This document shows positions 12,808 to 23,326 of a stretch of 64,000 nt of DNA, in pieces (the stretch's first letter is position 1; each line of letters begins with the position of its first letter). This DNA comes from Ypsolopha sequella (lineage: Eukaryota; Arthropoda; Insecta; Lepidoptera; Ypsolophidae). The notes beneath the pieces are model-generated. The model did not search any database and was not told where the DNA came from. It saw only the letters and a list, made by a program, of their open reading frames with translations. Position numbers and translations under genes: made by a program. The stretch spans positions 1,984,001 to 2,048,000 of the forward strand of contig OW204012.1 in the NCBI GenBank assembly GCA_934047225.1, written 5' to 3'.

Positions 12808-13049
12808 TAAAGTTGCGGAAGCCGGAAACGGGTGGTAGTACTCATCAATACGAACAACTTTTACTATTGAGCCAACCCTCGAATCGCGATAAAAGAAATC
12901 AGCTGTTCCATAGAAAAGTTACACAGCTACCCGACCAAAATGTATGAAACCACAGATATTTTTCTCGATTTCTTAATTTTTTTTCACGGAAAGTTATTCG
13001 TATTGACGCGTACTATCGCCAATTTCCGGCTTTCGCAACTTCATCTTTC
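12808..13049. mobile_element. Diverged foldback related to the ACAACGTG family
   Basis: Shares CGAACAACTTTTACTATTGA and inverted ends AAAGTTGCGGAAGCCGGAAA / TTTCCGGCTTTCGCAACTT. Confidence 0.6.
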
Positions 13050-13215
13050 TATTGAACAGCCATTGACTTACCAACCAATGGACATAGGGTCTAGTACAAA
13101 GTTTACGAAAAAAGTGTCCGTAGTTATGTTTTATATTATGTTTAGCTTAAAGTTGTAATTTAGTTTAATAATTCAAATGCAATGTATACTGTTGGTCAAT
13201 AAATGAAATGAAAAA

Positions 13216-13597
13216 TTAAGGCGATATGCGAAAAAATACGGGTGTTTCTTTTCTGTGTATTTCATGAAATACACGGAAAATTATAACCAGTTTCTGGTAT
13301 ATGCATTTTGACTATATAATCTAGGGTTTTGAAATTGGAAAACATGTTTGAATAAATTTTCCTCGATAGAAATAATTGTTGAAATGTAGACTTCAAACAC
13401 ACTTTTTCTCCTCGTTTGACGAATAGGAACCATGTACAGAACTCAAACATATTTTATTAGGTGTGTTTTAACGATATCTAGAGACTTGATATTTGAAATT
13501 TTACTAGCTATTTTAGTTTTTTTAATAAAAATATAAAAACCAACTTTTTTCCCTTTTGCCCTGGATGAATAAAAAAAAAATTCGCATAGCCTCTTAA
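13216..13597 (-). mobile_element. TTAA-flanked MITE (piggyBac-like ends), copy 1
   Basis: TTAA target sites at both ends. Ends TTAAGAGGCTATGCGAA and TTAAGGCGATATGCGAA (inverted). Copies: 14877-15299, 36471-36895, 50997-51422, degenerate 21358-21764, relative 25173-25593. Confidence 0.85.
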
Positions 13598-13975
13598 CAA
13601 CGATGTTACATCTATACATCGTAACAAAAGTGTCCGTAGTTATGTGTCAACAACGATGTTATTACACATCGTAACAAAAAAAGAATAAGATTAGAGTCAA
13701 ACCGTGATTTTTTGAAAATAGACCTTGCCTGTAATGCTATAAGAATTGTTTTCCACAATAAAGAGTGGCGCGCGATTCAGTCTCTATTTTTGTTTTCAGT
13801 CTCTTTTGATTCGGACACTTTTTAGCGCGGACCCGATGTCCATGGTTTATTAAGTCAATGGGAACAGCTGATTTTTTTTTCGCTATTTGAAGGTTGGCTC
13901 TATAGTAAAAGTTGTTCGTATGTACGAGTACAATCGACAGTTTCCAGCTTCCGCAACTTCATCTTAACTCCTGTC

Positions 13976-14203
13976 CCCCTATTCTGTATCTTTAGTTGCC
14001 AACTGAACGAGGTGCCTATCATCAAAAACATAGATAAAAACTGAAATTTCAAAATTGCCTTTAGTGGGTATTGAACTATTAACAATCTGTGTCGTCACTT
14101 CAAGTGCGAAAATATCCTTAGGACATCGGAATTCGATAGTATATCTATGTTTTTGATGATAGACACCCAGTCCAGAAGGCAACTAGAGATACATAATAGG
14201 CCC
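13976..14203. mobile_element. Foldback MITE CTATTCTGTATCTTTAGTTGCC, copy 2
   Basis: Well-preserved copy with the same inverted ends; it directly precedes the 81-bp inverted repeat at 14218. Confidence 0.8.
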
Positions 14204-14217
14204 GCTGGTAGAGTATG

Positions 14218-14497
14218 GTACGTTTCAAATACCAAGGCCCCATTGCACTTTAGACGGTCATTAGGCGTTAACAATAGGATTAGTGATAACAAAAGATAAA
14301 GTACGTTTCAAATACCAAGGCCCTATTGCACTAGAAACTTAACAATGGGGCTCATAATGTATGCCTTTTGTTATCTAATTTGGAGCACTTCAAATTGGCA
14401 CGCGTATCTGGCCAGGTATCTTTTGTTATCACTAATCCTATTGTTAACGCCTAATGACCGTCTAAAGTGCAATGGGGCCTTGGTATTTGAAACGTAC
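14218..14497. repeat. Perfect 81-bp inverted repeat
   Basis: Arms 14218-14298 and 14417-14497 (GTACGTTTCAAATACCAAGG outward). The loop holds a third, partial copy. Confidence 0.88.
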
Positions 14498-14876
14498 TAT
14501 ACTCCCAAAGTAATAATGCGCATACAAATCTTCGCCACTGTTCGGCAAAGTTCGTATTTCCTTATACTTTCAATACGGTCACGCACGTAGTATACGTCCG
14601 GTCGCTCGGCTATAGATTTCTATGCGCATTTATTACTTTTTTGAGTACTGTGCATAAATTCTAAGGTGTACTCAACAGCCGATCGGCAGTGATTGCCGTG
14701 CTAAACTTTTTCGCATGAACCGTTCGGCAAACCTTCAGCAATAAAATGGAAATTATGATAACCACAAAATTTAAAAATTTGACTTCCGAAGGCCGCTCCA
14801 CATTCTCGGCGAGCCTCTCGCCATGAAGGGGACAATGCTATATGAGTAAAGGAGGTAGACTCTATTTCGTTTCGCC

Positions 14877-15299
14877 TTAAGAGGCTATGCGAATTTTATT
14901 TTTGTCACTGTCACTCCAAGCGAAAAATCGCGCAGTGCGAGAGGGGCGGATTCAGGGCAAAAGGGAAAAAAGTTGGTTTTATATTTTTATTAAAAAAACT
15001 AAAATAGCTAACAAAATTTCAAATATCAAATCTCTAGATATTGTTAAAACACACCTAATAAAATATGTTTGAGTTCTGTATATGGTTCCTATTCGTCAAA
15101 CGAGGAGAAAAAGTGTGTTTGAAGACCTCATTTCAACAATTATTTCTATCGAGGAAAATTTATGCAAACATGTTTTCCAATTTCAAAACCCTAGATTATA
15201 TAGTCAAAATGTATATACCAGAAACGATTATAATTTTCCGTGTATTTCATGAAATACACAGAAAAGAAACACCCGTATTTTTTTCGCATATCGCCTTAA
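14877..15299 (+). mobile_element. TTAA-flanked MITE, copy 2
   Basis: Same ends as copy 1, full length (423 bp), including CACTGTCACTCCAAGCGAAA near the left end. Confidence 0.88.
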
Positions 15300-15546
15300 G
15301 TACTCGTATAGCTTCGTCCTCTTCAGATGGTTATCATAATTTATGATGCTGAATGTTTTTAGTCATTCCTCATTTCGAAACACAACAAAAGGGACAGACT
15401 TACGTGAGTAAGCAGGATGACTTTATTACAAACCGCTTACTTGTATAGGTTTCTCTATTTTGTCGTTGAACTTCAAAGGGTTCTCTTCGTGTGTTTACCT
15501 CCTCGAATGACCCCGTGATTTCCTTTAAAGAAGTCTGATGTTTCAG

Positions 15547-15753
15547 ACAGGCGAATACAAAACGTACAAGATCTTATTGACGAAGTTGGATGAACTTAGC
15601 CGACTATTCGTGGCGCGAACACTCGCCGAGCAACAGCTGAAGCGAGCGATGCCGCGGCGCGTGCTTCGGAAGACTTCGTCCGTTTCCGTGAGGGACAAGA
15701 TCGTCGCCACCGAGCCGGGGGGCGTGGCCGGGACGATCGCGCCGAACGTGCAG
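15547..15753 (+). CDS. Gene 1 exon 4, helical core segment
   Basis: The acceptor is GATGTTTCAG and the donor CAG/GTATCA; 69 codons, phase 0 at both ends. It holds the most ordered part of the visible protein: TGEYKTYKILLTKLDELSRL, then a run of Ala, Leu and Arg, then MPRRVLRKTSSVSVRDKI. The heptad-like Leu spacing suggests a short helix or coiled coil, followed by a basic, probably phosphorylated patch. Codon use is GC-rich at third positions. Confidence 0.76.
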
Positions 15754-16401
15754 GTATCATATCTGTTACATACTTACTACGTTTGATGTAACATACGAGT
15801 TATGACACAATTACAGCTCTACCACCTGGTCTAGGCTGATATAAATATAAATTTATACTATAATTTCTGTAAGATTTATTCGTAGCTAGTTTCACTTTCA
15901 TAATAACACGGACACACATTAAAATAATATAAGTACTTAATGTCGCAGCCAGTCATGAGAGCGAACACCCAACGAAACGAAAGGGCGCCATCTACGAAAT
16001 AGTCCACAAACTACGCTTCCAGCGTGCTTTGATAGAGTCATGCGTGACGCAATCGGCAGTCACAGCTTTTTATTTCACGATTCATGCTTTTCTTCTGGAT
16101 TCTGATAGAGATTACATTACGACTGACATTTGAGCATGACCCTTTTAAATATATCAGAATCATCGTGAAACATTGTTACAACTATGAACGTTTCAAACGC
16201 GCTTAAGTTTATTTTCGCAATGCCATATGAAAATAACCTCAAAATAAAAAGTTATTATAAGATGGTGTCCGTTTTAAATGGATAGTCAAACCGTGTTATT
16301 TTGAATTTGTTCTTTATCACTGACCATTGACACATATATTTGTGTACACTCTTAAGGCATTTTGCTTATGGGGAACTGACCGTCTCCTTTAGTGCTCAAT
16401 A
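15754..16401. other. No gene seen; fragment of the GGTGGTAGAGCTG repeat
   Basis: CAGCTCTACCACCTGGTCTAGGC at about 15816 is a reverse fragment of that family, not an exon. Confidence 0.5.
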
Positions 16402-16600
16402 AGATTCCTAGATGGCACTGTCGTATACTTTAGCAACAGAATCAAAGACAAAATTTGCACAGATTCCAAACAAACTAAAAACCACCTTGACATTCATTGC
16501 TACGAAACATAATTTATCTATGGTGAAATGGAGAGCGACATCTAGAGGTAAGCTAAGAACTAAGAAAAAAAAACAACGAGGAAAACGCTCATTACAACCG
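16402..16600 (+). repeat. Repeat shared with 51721-51840 and 53178-53250
   Basis: TAGATGGCACTGTCGTATAC and ACATCTAGAGGTAAGCTAAG blocks are adjacent here but about 1.3 kb apart near 52 kb, where a Tc1-like element sits between them. It accounts for the N-terminal part of a long but false ORF that runs into gene 1 exon 5. Confidence 0.65.
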
Positions 16601-16714
16601 AAAGTCCTTGGTTATGGTCCTTTGGTCCAACAAAGCAAGGTCATTTGGTTCAGCTCCAGCTCATACCCAACTAAAAGTAATCAAAAGATCGATACCTGCA
16701 GCTGTTGCCCTCAG

Positions 16715-16821
16715 AATCGCCTCCCGGACCAGAGTAAGGGAGACTCCACGCAGAGGTCTTCGAAACGCACCCTGCTGCGGGAACACAACGCCTCGCCAAA
16801 GTCACATAGAGACTACGACAG
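16715..16821 (+). CDS. Gene 1 exon 5, ends at the 29-bp repeat array
   Basis: The acceptor is TTGCCCTCAG; the exon starts in phase 0 and ends in phase 2 (GAC AG) at donor GTGAGG. The phase exactly bridges exon 4 and exon 6, which could not otherwise be joined. The peptide begins NRLPDQSKGDSTQRSSKR and ends SPKSHRDYDR, with the last Arg split across the junction. The last 21 exon bases (from GTCACATAG) are themselves a partial copy of the 29-bp unit that is repeated 12 times immediately downstream. Reading past this donor gives TGA at once, so any use of a repeat-borne donor would truncate the protein. Confidence 0.74.
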
Positions 16822-17164
16822 GTGAGGTCATGTAGGGAATATAACGACAGGTGAGGTCACATAGGGACTGTAACGACAGGTCACATAGGGTCTATAACGA
16901 AAGGTGAGGTCACGTAGGGAATATAACGACAGGTGAGGTCACATAGGGACTGTAACGACAGGTGAGGTCACATAGGGACTATAACGAAAGGTGAGGTCAC
17001 GTAGGGAATATAACGACAGGTGAGGTCACATAAGGACTGTAACGACAGGTGAGGTCACATAGGTTCTGTAACGAAGGGTGAGGTCACATAGGGAATATAA
17101 CGACAGGTGAGGTCACATAGGGAATATAACGACAGGTGAGGTCACGTAGGGACTATAATGACAG
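16822..17164 (+). repeat. 29-bp tandem array seeded at a splice donor
   Basis: Twelve units of about 29 bp (one is 24 bp) follow gene 1 exon 5 with no spacer. Each unit begins GTGAGGTCAC and ends CGACAG or CGAAAG, so most unit borders recreate CAG/GTGAGG. Units fall into three types that recur in the order A-B-C, A-B-C, A-B-C (higher-order period about 87 bp). The exon end itself is a partial unit. Confidence 0.9.
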
Positions 17165-17454
17165 GCGAATGATGAGTAATCTTGAGTAATCCAAAAAGGG
17201 GCACTGTGAGCTTGGAGACGAGTCAAATGTTAGACTAACTGAAAGATTTTGAGAGCCACAAATTGTGATTGCGTGAAAGAATGGATTTTAAAGCTGTATT
17301 CTCTATTAGCAACGGACTTTTCAATTGAATGTTATTGGGCTCCCAATGAACCAGGGTTAAAAAGGGGGCGGTTTTTCTATTCGCTTCGCCGCCCCGGGTG
17401 AGTGCCCCATTTGCTCCTAAGGAAGATACGCCCCTGCTTGCGGTACATCTAAAG

Positions 17455-17610
17455 TAGGGCCACTGAGTGATGGCACTTATAACAGCTGCATTTAGTGATG
17501 AGGTACATTTCAAATTTCGGTTAAAAATTAAAATCAAGTGTGAGTTCACTCAACATTAGACTCGTCATTCAACATTCAACATAATGATACAAAAGGAAAA
17601 TGTGCCAAAA
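17455..17610 (+). repeat. Short interspersed repeat, also at 34795-34935
   Basis: GAGTGATGGCACTTATAACA and the following GGTACATTTCAAATTTCGG are shared by the two loci. Confidence 0.6.
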
Positions 17611-18080
17611 CCAGTGGCGTAGCTATCTGAGGGCTATGTGGTGTAGTGCCCCGGGGCCCCCAAGAGATGTTTAAATATCTAAATCGAAAAAGTATTTTAC
17701 TATCATTGATTTTCGTTTAGTTTAACTTCGTCATTGTTTTGTTTTTAATTAAATATTATTGCGTAACTTGGCGACCCCAAACACGACCTATAAAAATAGA
17801 GAAACTTAAAAAAATACGTTGTTTCTATACGAATTCTATTGCACAATAAAGCAACATTCAAATCGAAAAATAATAATCGAAACAAGTAGTACATCACTAT
17901 CAACAATGAAGTATTACATTTTTTTATTCACACTTGCCTATACATAATTACGATACTTTGAAGGCATTTAAACGTCATAGGCGCCATCACTCAGTGGCTC
18001 AACTGTAAGTTATAAGTTGTGTTATGTTTTCCACCGCTGCCATTCCTCGTTCATTAGATTTAATACAGTTTTCATTACAG

Positions 18081-18144
18081 GGGAGAAAATGGTGACAGGA
18101 GTGACAACTGGAGCTGGACTAACTTTAAAGATAACCCTCTACCG
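18081..18144 (+). CDS. Gene 1 exon 6, short Trp-containing exon
   Basis: The acceptor is TTTTCATTACAG; the donor is CCG/GTAATA. One leading G completes the Arg codon of exon 5, followed by 21 codons: GENGDRSDNWSWTNFKDN then PLP, phase 0. Two Trp residues in a short conserved-looking exon argue for a structured role. A second frame is open across the exon but does not join exon 5 in phase. Confidence 0.7.
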
Positions 18145-19921
18145 GTAATATTGGCGCTTTTTTGCAAAGAAGTAACTTTTAATAGAATTTCATAGTCAAA
18201 GTAGGGACATGTAAATTTTTATTGATGTTGTTCAATATTACCAAACACCGATTAAGTTTAGTTTAGGCATAGACTAAGTCTTATTATGTATAGACCGACA
18301 ACTCCCATACTTACATCAAGGCGCACCCATACAACACTAGGTGTCGCTAGGTGTTGCAAATAAGCATAATTTGTTTAATTGGCTGCAAGTACCTACATAA
18401 ACTCTCATTAACTCTCATGGTTACCAAGTAAACATATGGCTGTAATATCTTTGCTAAGAAAAACTAGATGGCGCTAAGTTGGCAACATTAACAGTGAATT
18501 ATCGAAGTGGGAAATATTTTTATGTTACGTGACATCGCTGTGCCACTAGCGTCACCAATCGGTCTTTTTTAGCATCGTGTTCGTTAGAGGATTTAGCAAC
18601 GCCATCTAGATTTCGTTAGAATTTTACACCTTTTTTGTGGCTACAAACTGATGTATGGGAACTGCTAGTCTATTCGTAAGTTAGTCTACGGTTTGGGCCA
18701 ATGCGCGTTATTGATTAGATGATTAGCGAAAAAAAAAAAAACTTTATTGCACAGAATAAAATTATCGTACAAAGGCGAGCTTAATACTTATTAGTATTTT
18801 CCTAAATAGATGACGCTATATACATATTGATTTATGCGCGATCTAATAATAAACAGCGCCACATGTTGTTTATGTACTCAAATTTTATACGTTACATAAT
18901 TCTAACGGTTTTCTTGTTTTTTTTTTCTTTTAAAAAATCGTTCGTGACTTCTATAGGCCTTCATCGCCAAAAAATTTTATTTGCTATGTAAAATCTAACA
19001 ATATAAAAGTAAATTCCAAAAATCTTTAAATGACTACAACTTTTTTTTTTTCGACGCACGACTTTAATGAAACATAGCCTATATTCTAAAAGAAATTAAG
19101 TTCTATCCATCTGTGGAAACTGCATGAAAATCCGTTCAGTAGTTTCGAAGATGTGCGTGAACAAACAGACAGAAAAGAATTCTAAAAATCACTGATTTGT
19201 GTTCTATTACTCTTCTTTAGTCACCCCCTTCCCATTATTATTACTATTCTTCAATGCACAGACACACCGTGATTGATCTACATACTCTTTTATTATATGT
19301 ACTGATGATTAATTTAGACGTGCAAAATCAGCACCCGGATGGGTGGGCAAAAATCGGTACCAAGACGGCTCTAGAGATCAGTCAGGTCATGATTTTGCTG
19401 CCCGGTGCAACTGCAACCTCCCCTCCTCCCCCCCAAAGATCCGTCCCTTTTTTATGTAGTAAATTGTCTTGATACTTGTTAGTATGTTAGTACAGAAAAT
19501 TGAGTTTCCTTCAAATTTTCTAGTAAGTAGGTATACAAAGATCTGTTCAACAATATCGATCTCATGTGAACTCATCCTAGTTTCTTTCCTCCCCCCTCCC
19601 CGCCGCATGGCGTATACGGGCGGTACAGCGGTTACGGTCAAGCAGTGTCGTATTTTAAGATTTTTCGCCCAGGGCTTGTAAGGTTTGTCGCCCCATAAAT
19701 TAATGAGAAAAAAGCAAAAATAATTCAATTATACAATAAAATCCAGCAGTGTGTTTATATGTTCTGTGATGATAGTGAATGAAAAAACTAAAAATACTTT
19801 AAGAACAAATAAACACCATTAATTAAATATTTACATATTTTCCGATAAACAATTTTTTTTATGTCACAAAGCAATATAAATTAAAAGATTTGGACGAATA
19901 AACCAGATAGGTACCTAAAGA
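18145..19921. other. Gene 1 intron, old repeats only
   Basis: Contains the common lepidopteran phrase CCGTTCAGTAGTTTCGAAGA near 19130 and C-rich patches near 19420 and 19590. No exon found. Confidence 0.5.
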
Positions 19922-20236
19922 TCATCTTACTTGGAGACCCCCTCGAAGTAATTCGGGGGAGAGTAAGAGGACAGCTCACAGGCAAAAAACCAGGAGGCCC
20001 ACCATGCCTGGGACCGATGGATGGCGGTATATCCATCTCTAATAGCCGAGCCTTATATGGAACAGACTGGTGACGGCAGCGACGTCACTGGTGCGAAGAT
20101 TCCGGCACCGCGCTCACCAACCCGCCTGCCCAGCGTGTGTGAGTATGGGCAATTCTTCCAGGATGACCGCCGGGAGTGGCAAAGTCCTGGAAAGGCTTAT
20201 GTTCAGCAGTGGACGAACTAGGCTGATGGATGGATG
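19922..20236 (+). mobile_element. GGTGGTAGAGCTG repeat, 5'-truncated copy
   Basis: It starts at ATCATCTTACTTGGAG, lacking the first 45 bp or so, which is typical of reverse-transcribed copies. It lies in the last intron of gene 1. Confidence 0.78.
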
Positions 20237-20564
20237 ATAATGTACCTAAAGATTGATAATGAAAGGCGCCCAAAGCTGAGCGCGAGGTGCAGCTTGCGCC
20301 GCCCCCCACAGCTTACCGCCCTGGGCCATGGCCCTTTTGGCCCTAGGGTAAATACGCCACTGCGATCAAGGTATATCTCTAGTATCGTTTCCAAAACCAC
20401 TTACAGTTCGTTTGCTCAAATAGTTTGCACGCTTTCCCGAAAGGTGGCATCTGCATCTGTAATGACACGGCGTGTTGCAACAGATTTCTTTTTTCGTATG
20501 TACTACAAACTATGAGTCAAAGGAACTGTAAATTTCACGATGCATAAACATTTATGACCCCCAG

Positions 20565-20732
20565 CTGTACGTGCAAGCGAGAAACCTCCAGTCGCACCGG
20601 CCGGAGTCCCTCCCCCCCTCGCGGCCACCCACAAAGTCTCCCCCCCCTGACTCCGCCTGCGGGCTACTCGCCAAGTACTGGCGCGCACTGCGGCAGTGTC
20701 TGCTGGCCCACTTTTGTCCGGAGTACCCGTGA
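20565..20732 (+). CDS. Gene 1 exon 7, terminal exon with stop
   Basis: The acceptor is ATGACCCCCAG; 55 codons end at TGA 20730-20732. The peptide starts LYVQARNLQSHRPESLPPSR, continues through a Pro-rich run, and ends in a Leu/Cys/Trp-rich helix-like stretch (CGLLAKYWRALRQCLLAHFC, then PEYP). The phase matches exon 6. Another frame is open for longer in the same place, but it does not chain to exon 6 in the correct phase. No clear AATAAA lies close downstream; an ATTAAA occurs near 20924. Confidence 0.72.
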   Translation: MYVQARNLQSHRPESLPPSRPPTKSPPPDSACGLLAKYWRALRQCLLAHFCPEYP

Positions 20733-21014
20733 ACCGGCACTGGGATGTAAAGTTTTTGTTGGTAGAAAACGGAATAAGCGACTCTGTGAACAAGAATATT
20801 CAAGATGGATGTCTGGTATCGGATGCTTTCATTCGTAGAACTATTTTTTTTTTTTTCTTAATGTTAAACATCAGTCGCTCGGTACACAGAGCACAACTTA
20901 AATTTGTTTTTCTTGTTAAGAAATTAAAGATTTTGGTCTGTGGTAATTCACGCCAAAAGTTCAGTATAGTTTGGATTTATAAATCAATAGTTTTAAATGA
21001 AATGCACAATTTGT

Positions 21015-21325
21015 CAAAGATTTCCAAAATATAGATGAGCGCTGACACCTAAAATCTATTGCATTGTTTTCGAATGTATGCGTTAACGTAATGCTGACGC
21101 ACGCACACTTATAAGTGCGCAATCTGTCTACCTACGGTCAGCAAACTGATCAGACTACTAAAGTTGTTAAAATGATTAACTTTAAGTGCACTTAAGGCGT
21201 CCAACTATCACTGTGTTCAGATGAGCACTGATTCCAAACGTATGAGGCGTCACCCATTTAAAGGTGGAAACATTTTGGTGCTGTCATAGTACGGTAAGGG
21301 CTTATCTTTACTTTTGAAATCTTTG
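21015..21325. mobile_element. MITE with CAAAGATTTC ends, copy 1
   Basis: Inverted ends CAAAGATTTCCAAAA / TTTTGAAATCTTTG; about 310 bp. Second copy 39205-39512. Confidence 0.75.
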
Positions 21326-21357
21326 TAATTTGTCGCGATTTTGCCGAAACAAGCTCA

Positions 21358-21764
21358 AGGCCATTTATGTAAAAAAAATTGGTGTGCTTCTTTTTTGTGT
21401 TATTCATGTAATACAAGGAAAATTGTAATTAATTTCTGGTATATGCATTTTGACTATATAATCTAGGGTTTTCATTTTGGAAAACATGTTTGGATAAATT
21501 TTCCTCGATAGAAATAATTGTTGAAATGAGGTCTTTTAACACACTTTTTCTCCTCGTTTCACGAATAGGAACCATATACAGAACTCAAAACGTATTTTAT
21601 TAGGTGTGTTTCAACAATATCTAAAGATTTGATATTTTGTTAGCTATTTTTTTTTTTTTTTTTTATAAAAATATTAAACATTTTTTGCCCTGAATCCGTC
21701 CCTCTCGTACTTAGCGTTTTTTCGCTTGGAGTGACAGTAAAATTCCCCTCGTATAGCCTCTTAA
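21358..21764 (-). mobile_element. TTAA-flanked MITE, degenerate copy
   Basis: Shares the body (CTATATAATCTAGGGTTTTC and TTTTCTCCTCGTTTCACGAA) and the GCCTCTTAA end; the other end is eroded. Confidence 0.6.
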
Positions 21765-22439
21765 AATGCTGTTTTAAGTTGGTTTAGACCAAATAATGGC
21801 TAATTGTTCATTAAATTTCATGCTGTTGATTTAAAAACCTAACCTATACTGAAATATTGGTGTGAATTGCCATAAACTTATGCCCTTAAAATTCTTAAAA
21901 AGTTTTTTTTATTTTTTATTATTTTCTTTATTTTCAAAAATCTTAACCTAGTTACAAAAATGCACAATCAACAAAAACCCATTTAAGTTGTGCACTTTGT
22001 ACCGAGCGATTGATGTTTCACCTTAATCCCGGCGACACTGAAGAAATAATAGTACCTATTACCACCGCTTAGAGGTGATAATCACTTAACAAGTTTTTCC
22101 GTTGGGCGAGGTACACTGATCTGCATAATTAATATAGCGAAACCAACTACTATTTATTTGCGTTTTTCTCTTATTAAGCTATAAAAGTCTGTTTGTATCT
22201 TCAATAGGTACTTATATTATTATAAAAAAACTAAAAGGTTACGCATGAAAACCGACATCACAGTGGAAGGACGAATCAGCCGAAATTGGTTGGTATAATG
22301 AAAGCATCTGATATCGGATCAGCAGTCCAATTACCGTATTTCCATGACGCGTATGTCAGCGCGCAAGAAATGCACAGAAATGCGGCGTAGACAAAACCTT
22401 GTTACAATTTTTGATACAATTATTCTAAGATTATATTAT

Positions 22440-23326
22440 AGTATTAAGGGAGCACCGAGCGTTTGCCTTTGTCTCTGTCTTTTTCTTTACGTGTAAAGAG
22501 TAAAGATAATAACCAAACTTTTGCACTTTTTCAAGGTTTTTCGTTGTTATATTCATTATATTGTACTTAAGAGGGCGCCGAGCAAAATAATCTAAAACGA
22601 CAGTCACTGTTAAATTGATTTATTGAATAATATTTAAATGATAAATAAATAAAATATATATTTATTATCACAGAGAATGTATCTACACTTCCGCCGCAGC
22701 GAATATTAAAAATAACTTATGTTGTAAGAAACAAATCTATTTAAAGTAGGCCCAAAATCTAAAAAAGGTATTGGGGTTTTAGTCATTTCAATAACTTAAA
22801 TGTCGATTTTTGTCTCAACCACAATTCAAGACAATCACAAACGTTATAAAATACAACTGGGCCGTTTCACATTTTTAAAATGTTGTCTGGTTAATTAAAT
22901 ATGATTTTTTCTGTTAAATTCAATAATAACGACCACGAGAGAACAAGCGAGGTGTCTAATCGTTCTACGCTCGGTGCAGCCTTAAATAAAAAACTATCGT
23001 GTATAAACGCTTCAGTCATCTATGTACTTTATTTAAGTAAATAAATCATAATATCAAATTACTTATTGATTTAAAAAAGTAGGGAAATAGAGGAAAAAAT
23101 TACACGAAAAGAGGTAACTTTGAGAACTTATTCTATCGAGCCAACTTTATCAAATTGTGTTTCCATCGTGTATACAGTCTAGTAAATATACCCAATAGTA
23201 GCAATATAGTTCCCTAGATTTTAATTTAATTGTTTACTACTTTAAACAAGGGTTATTGTGTTTGACTCAACTACTATATAATCTGTGGTTTGACTGTGTA
23301 AAAAGCTCGGTGCACTCTTAATAATC
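22440..23326. mobile_element. TTAA-flanked elements with GCACCGAGCG ends (overlapping pair)
   Basis: TTAAGGGAGCACCGAGCG at 22442 pairs with CGCTCGGTGCAGCCTTAA near 22985. A second pair, AAGAGGGCGCCGAGC (22568) and GCTCGGTGCACTCTTAA (23310), overlaps it. They could be nested copies or one element with internal repeats. Confidence 0.55.

Larger units (their letters stand above)
3173..20732 (+). other. Gene 1: seven-exon gene span, protein not recognised
   Basis: Seven exons (3173-3378, 6383-6504, 11229-11351, 15547-15753, 16715-16821, 18081-18144, 20565-20732) form one open frame. The phases agree at every junction: 1, 0, 0, 0, 2, 0. The joined product is about 330 residues, starting inside the protein because upstream exons are not visible. 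It is polar and basic, rich in Ser, Arg, Lys and Pro, with one helical stretch (YKTYKILLTKLDELSRLF) in exon 4 and a compact Trp/Cys-containing C-terminus ending in FCPEYP. There is no signal peptide or membrane segment in the visible part. Exon 1 carries HDSGVSDDS, which matches the DSGxxS shape of a beta-TrCP phosphodegron. RKTSS in exon 4 looks like a basophilic kinase site. I cannot assign a family. Coding exons are GC-richer than the introns, as in gene 2, which supports their being real. Confidence 0.72.

Noticed and set aside
15812..15836. Tiny in-phase exon CTCTACCACCTG
   Set aside because: It matches the reverse of the GGTGGTAGAGCTG repeat and does not fix the phase to exon 6.
16412..16714. 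N-terminal part of a 137-codon ORF
   Set aside because: It lies in an interspersed repeat; only 16715-16821 is bounded by splice signals and fits the phases of gene 1.
20554..20838. Longer alternative frame through gene 1 exon 7
   Set aside because: It does not join exon 6 in phase with exon 5, and its composition is low-complexity Pro/Ser/Thr/Arg.
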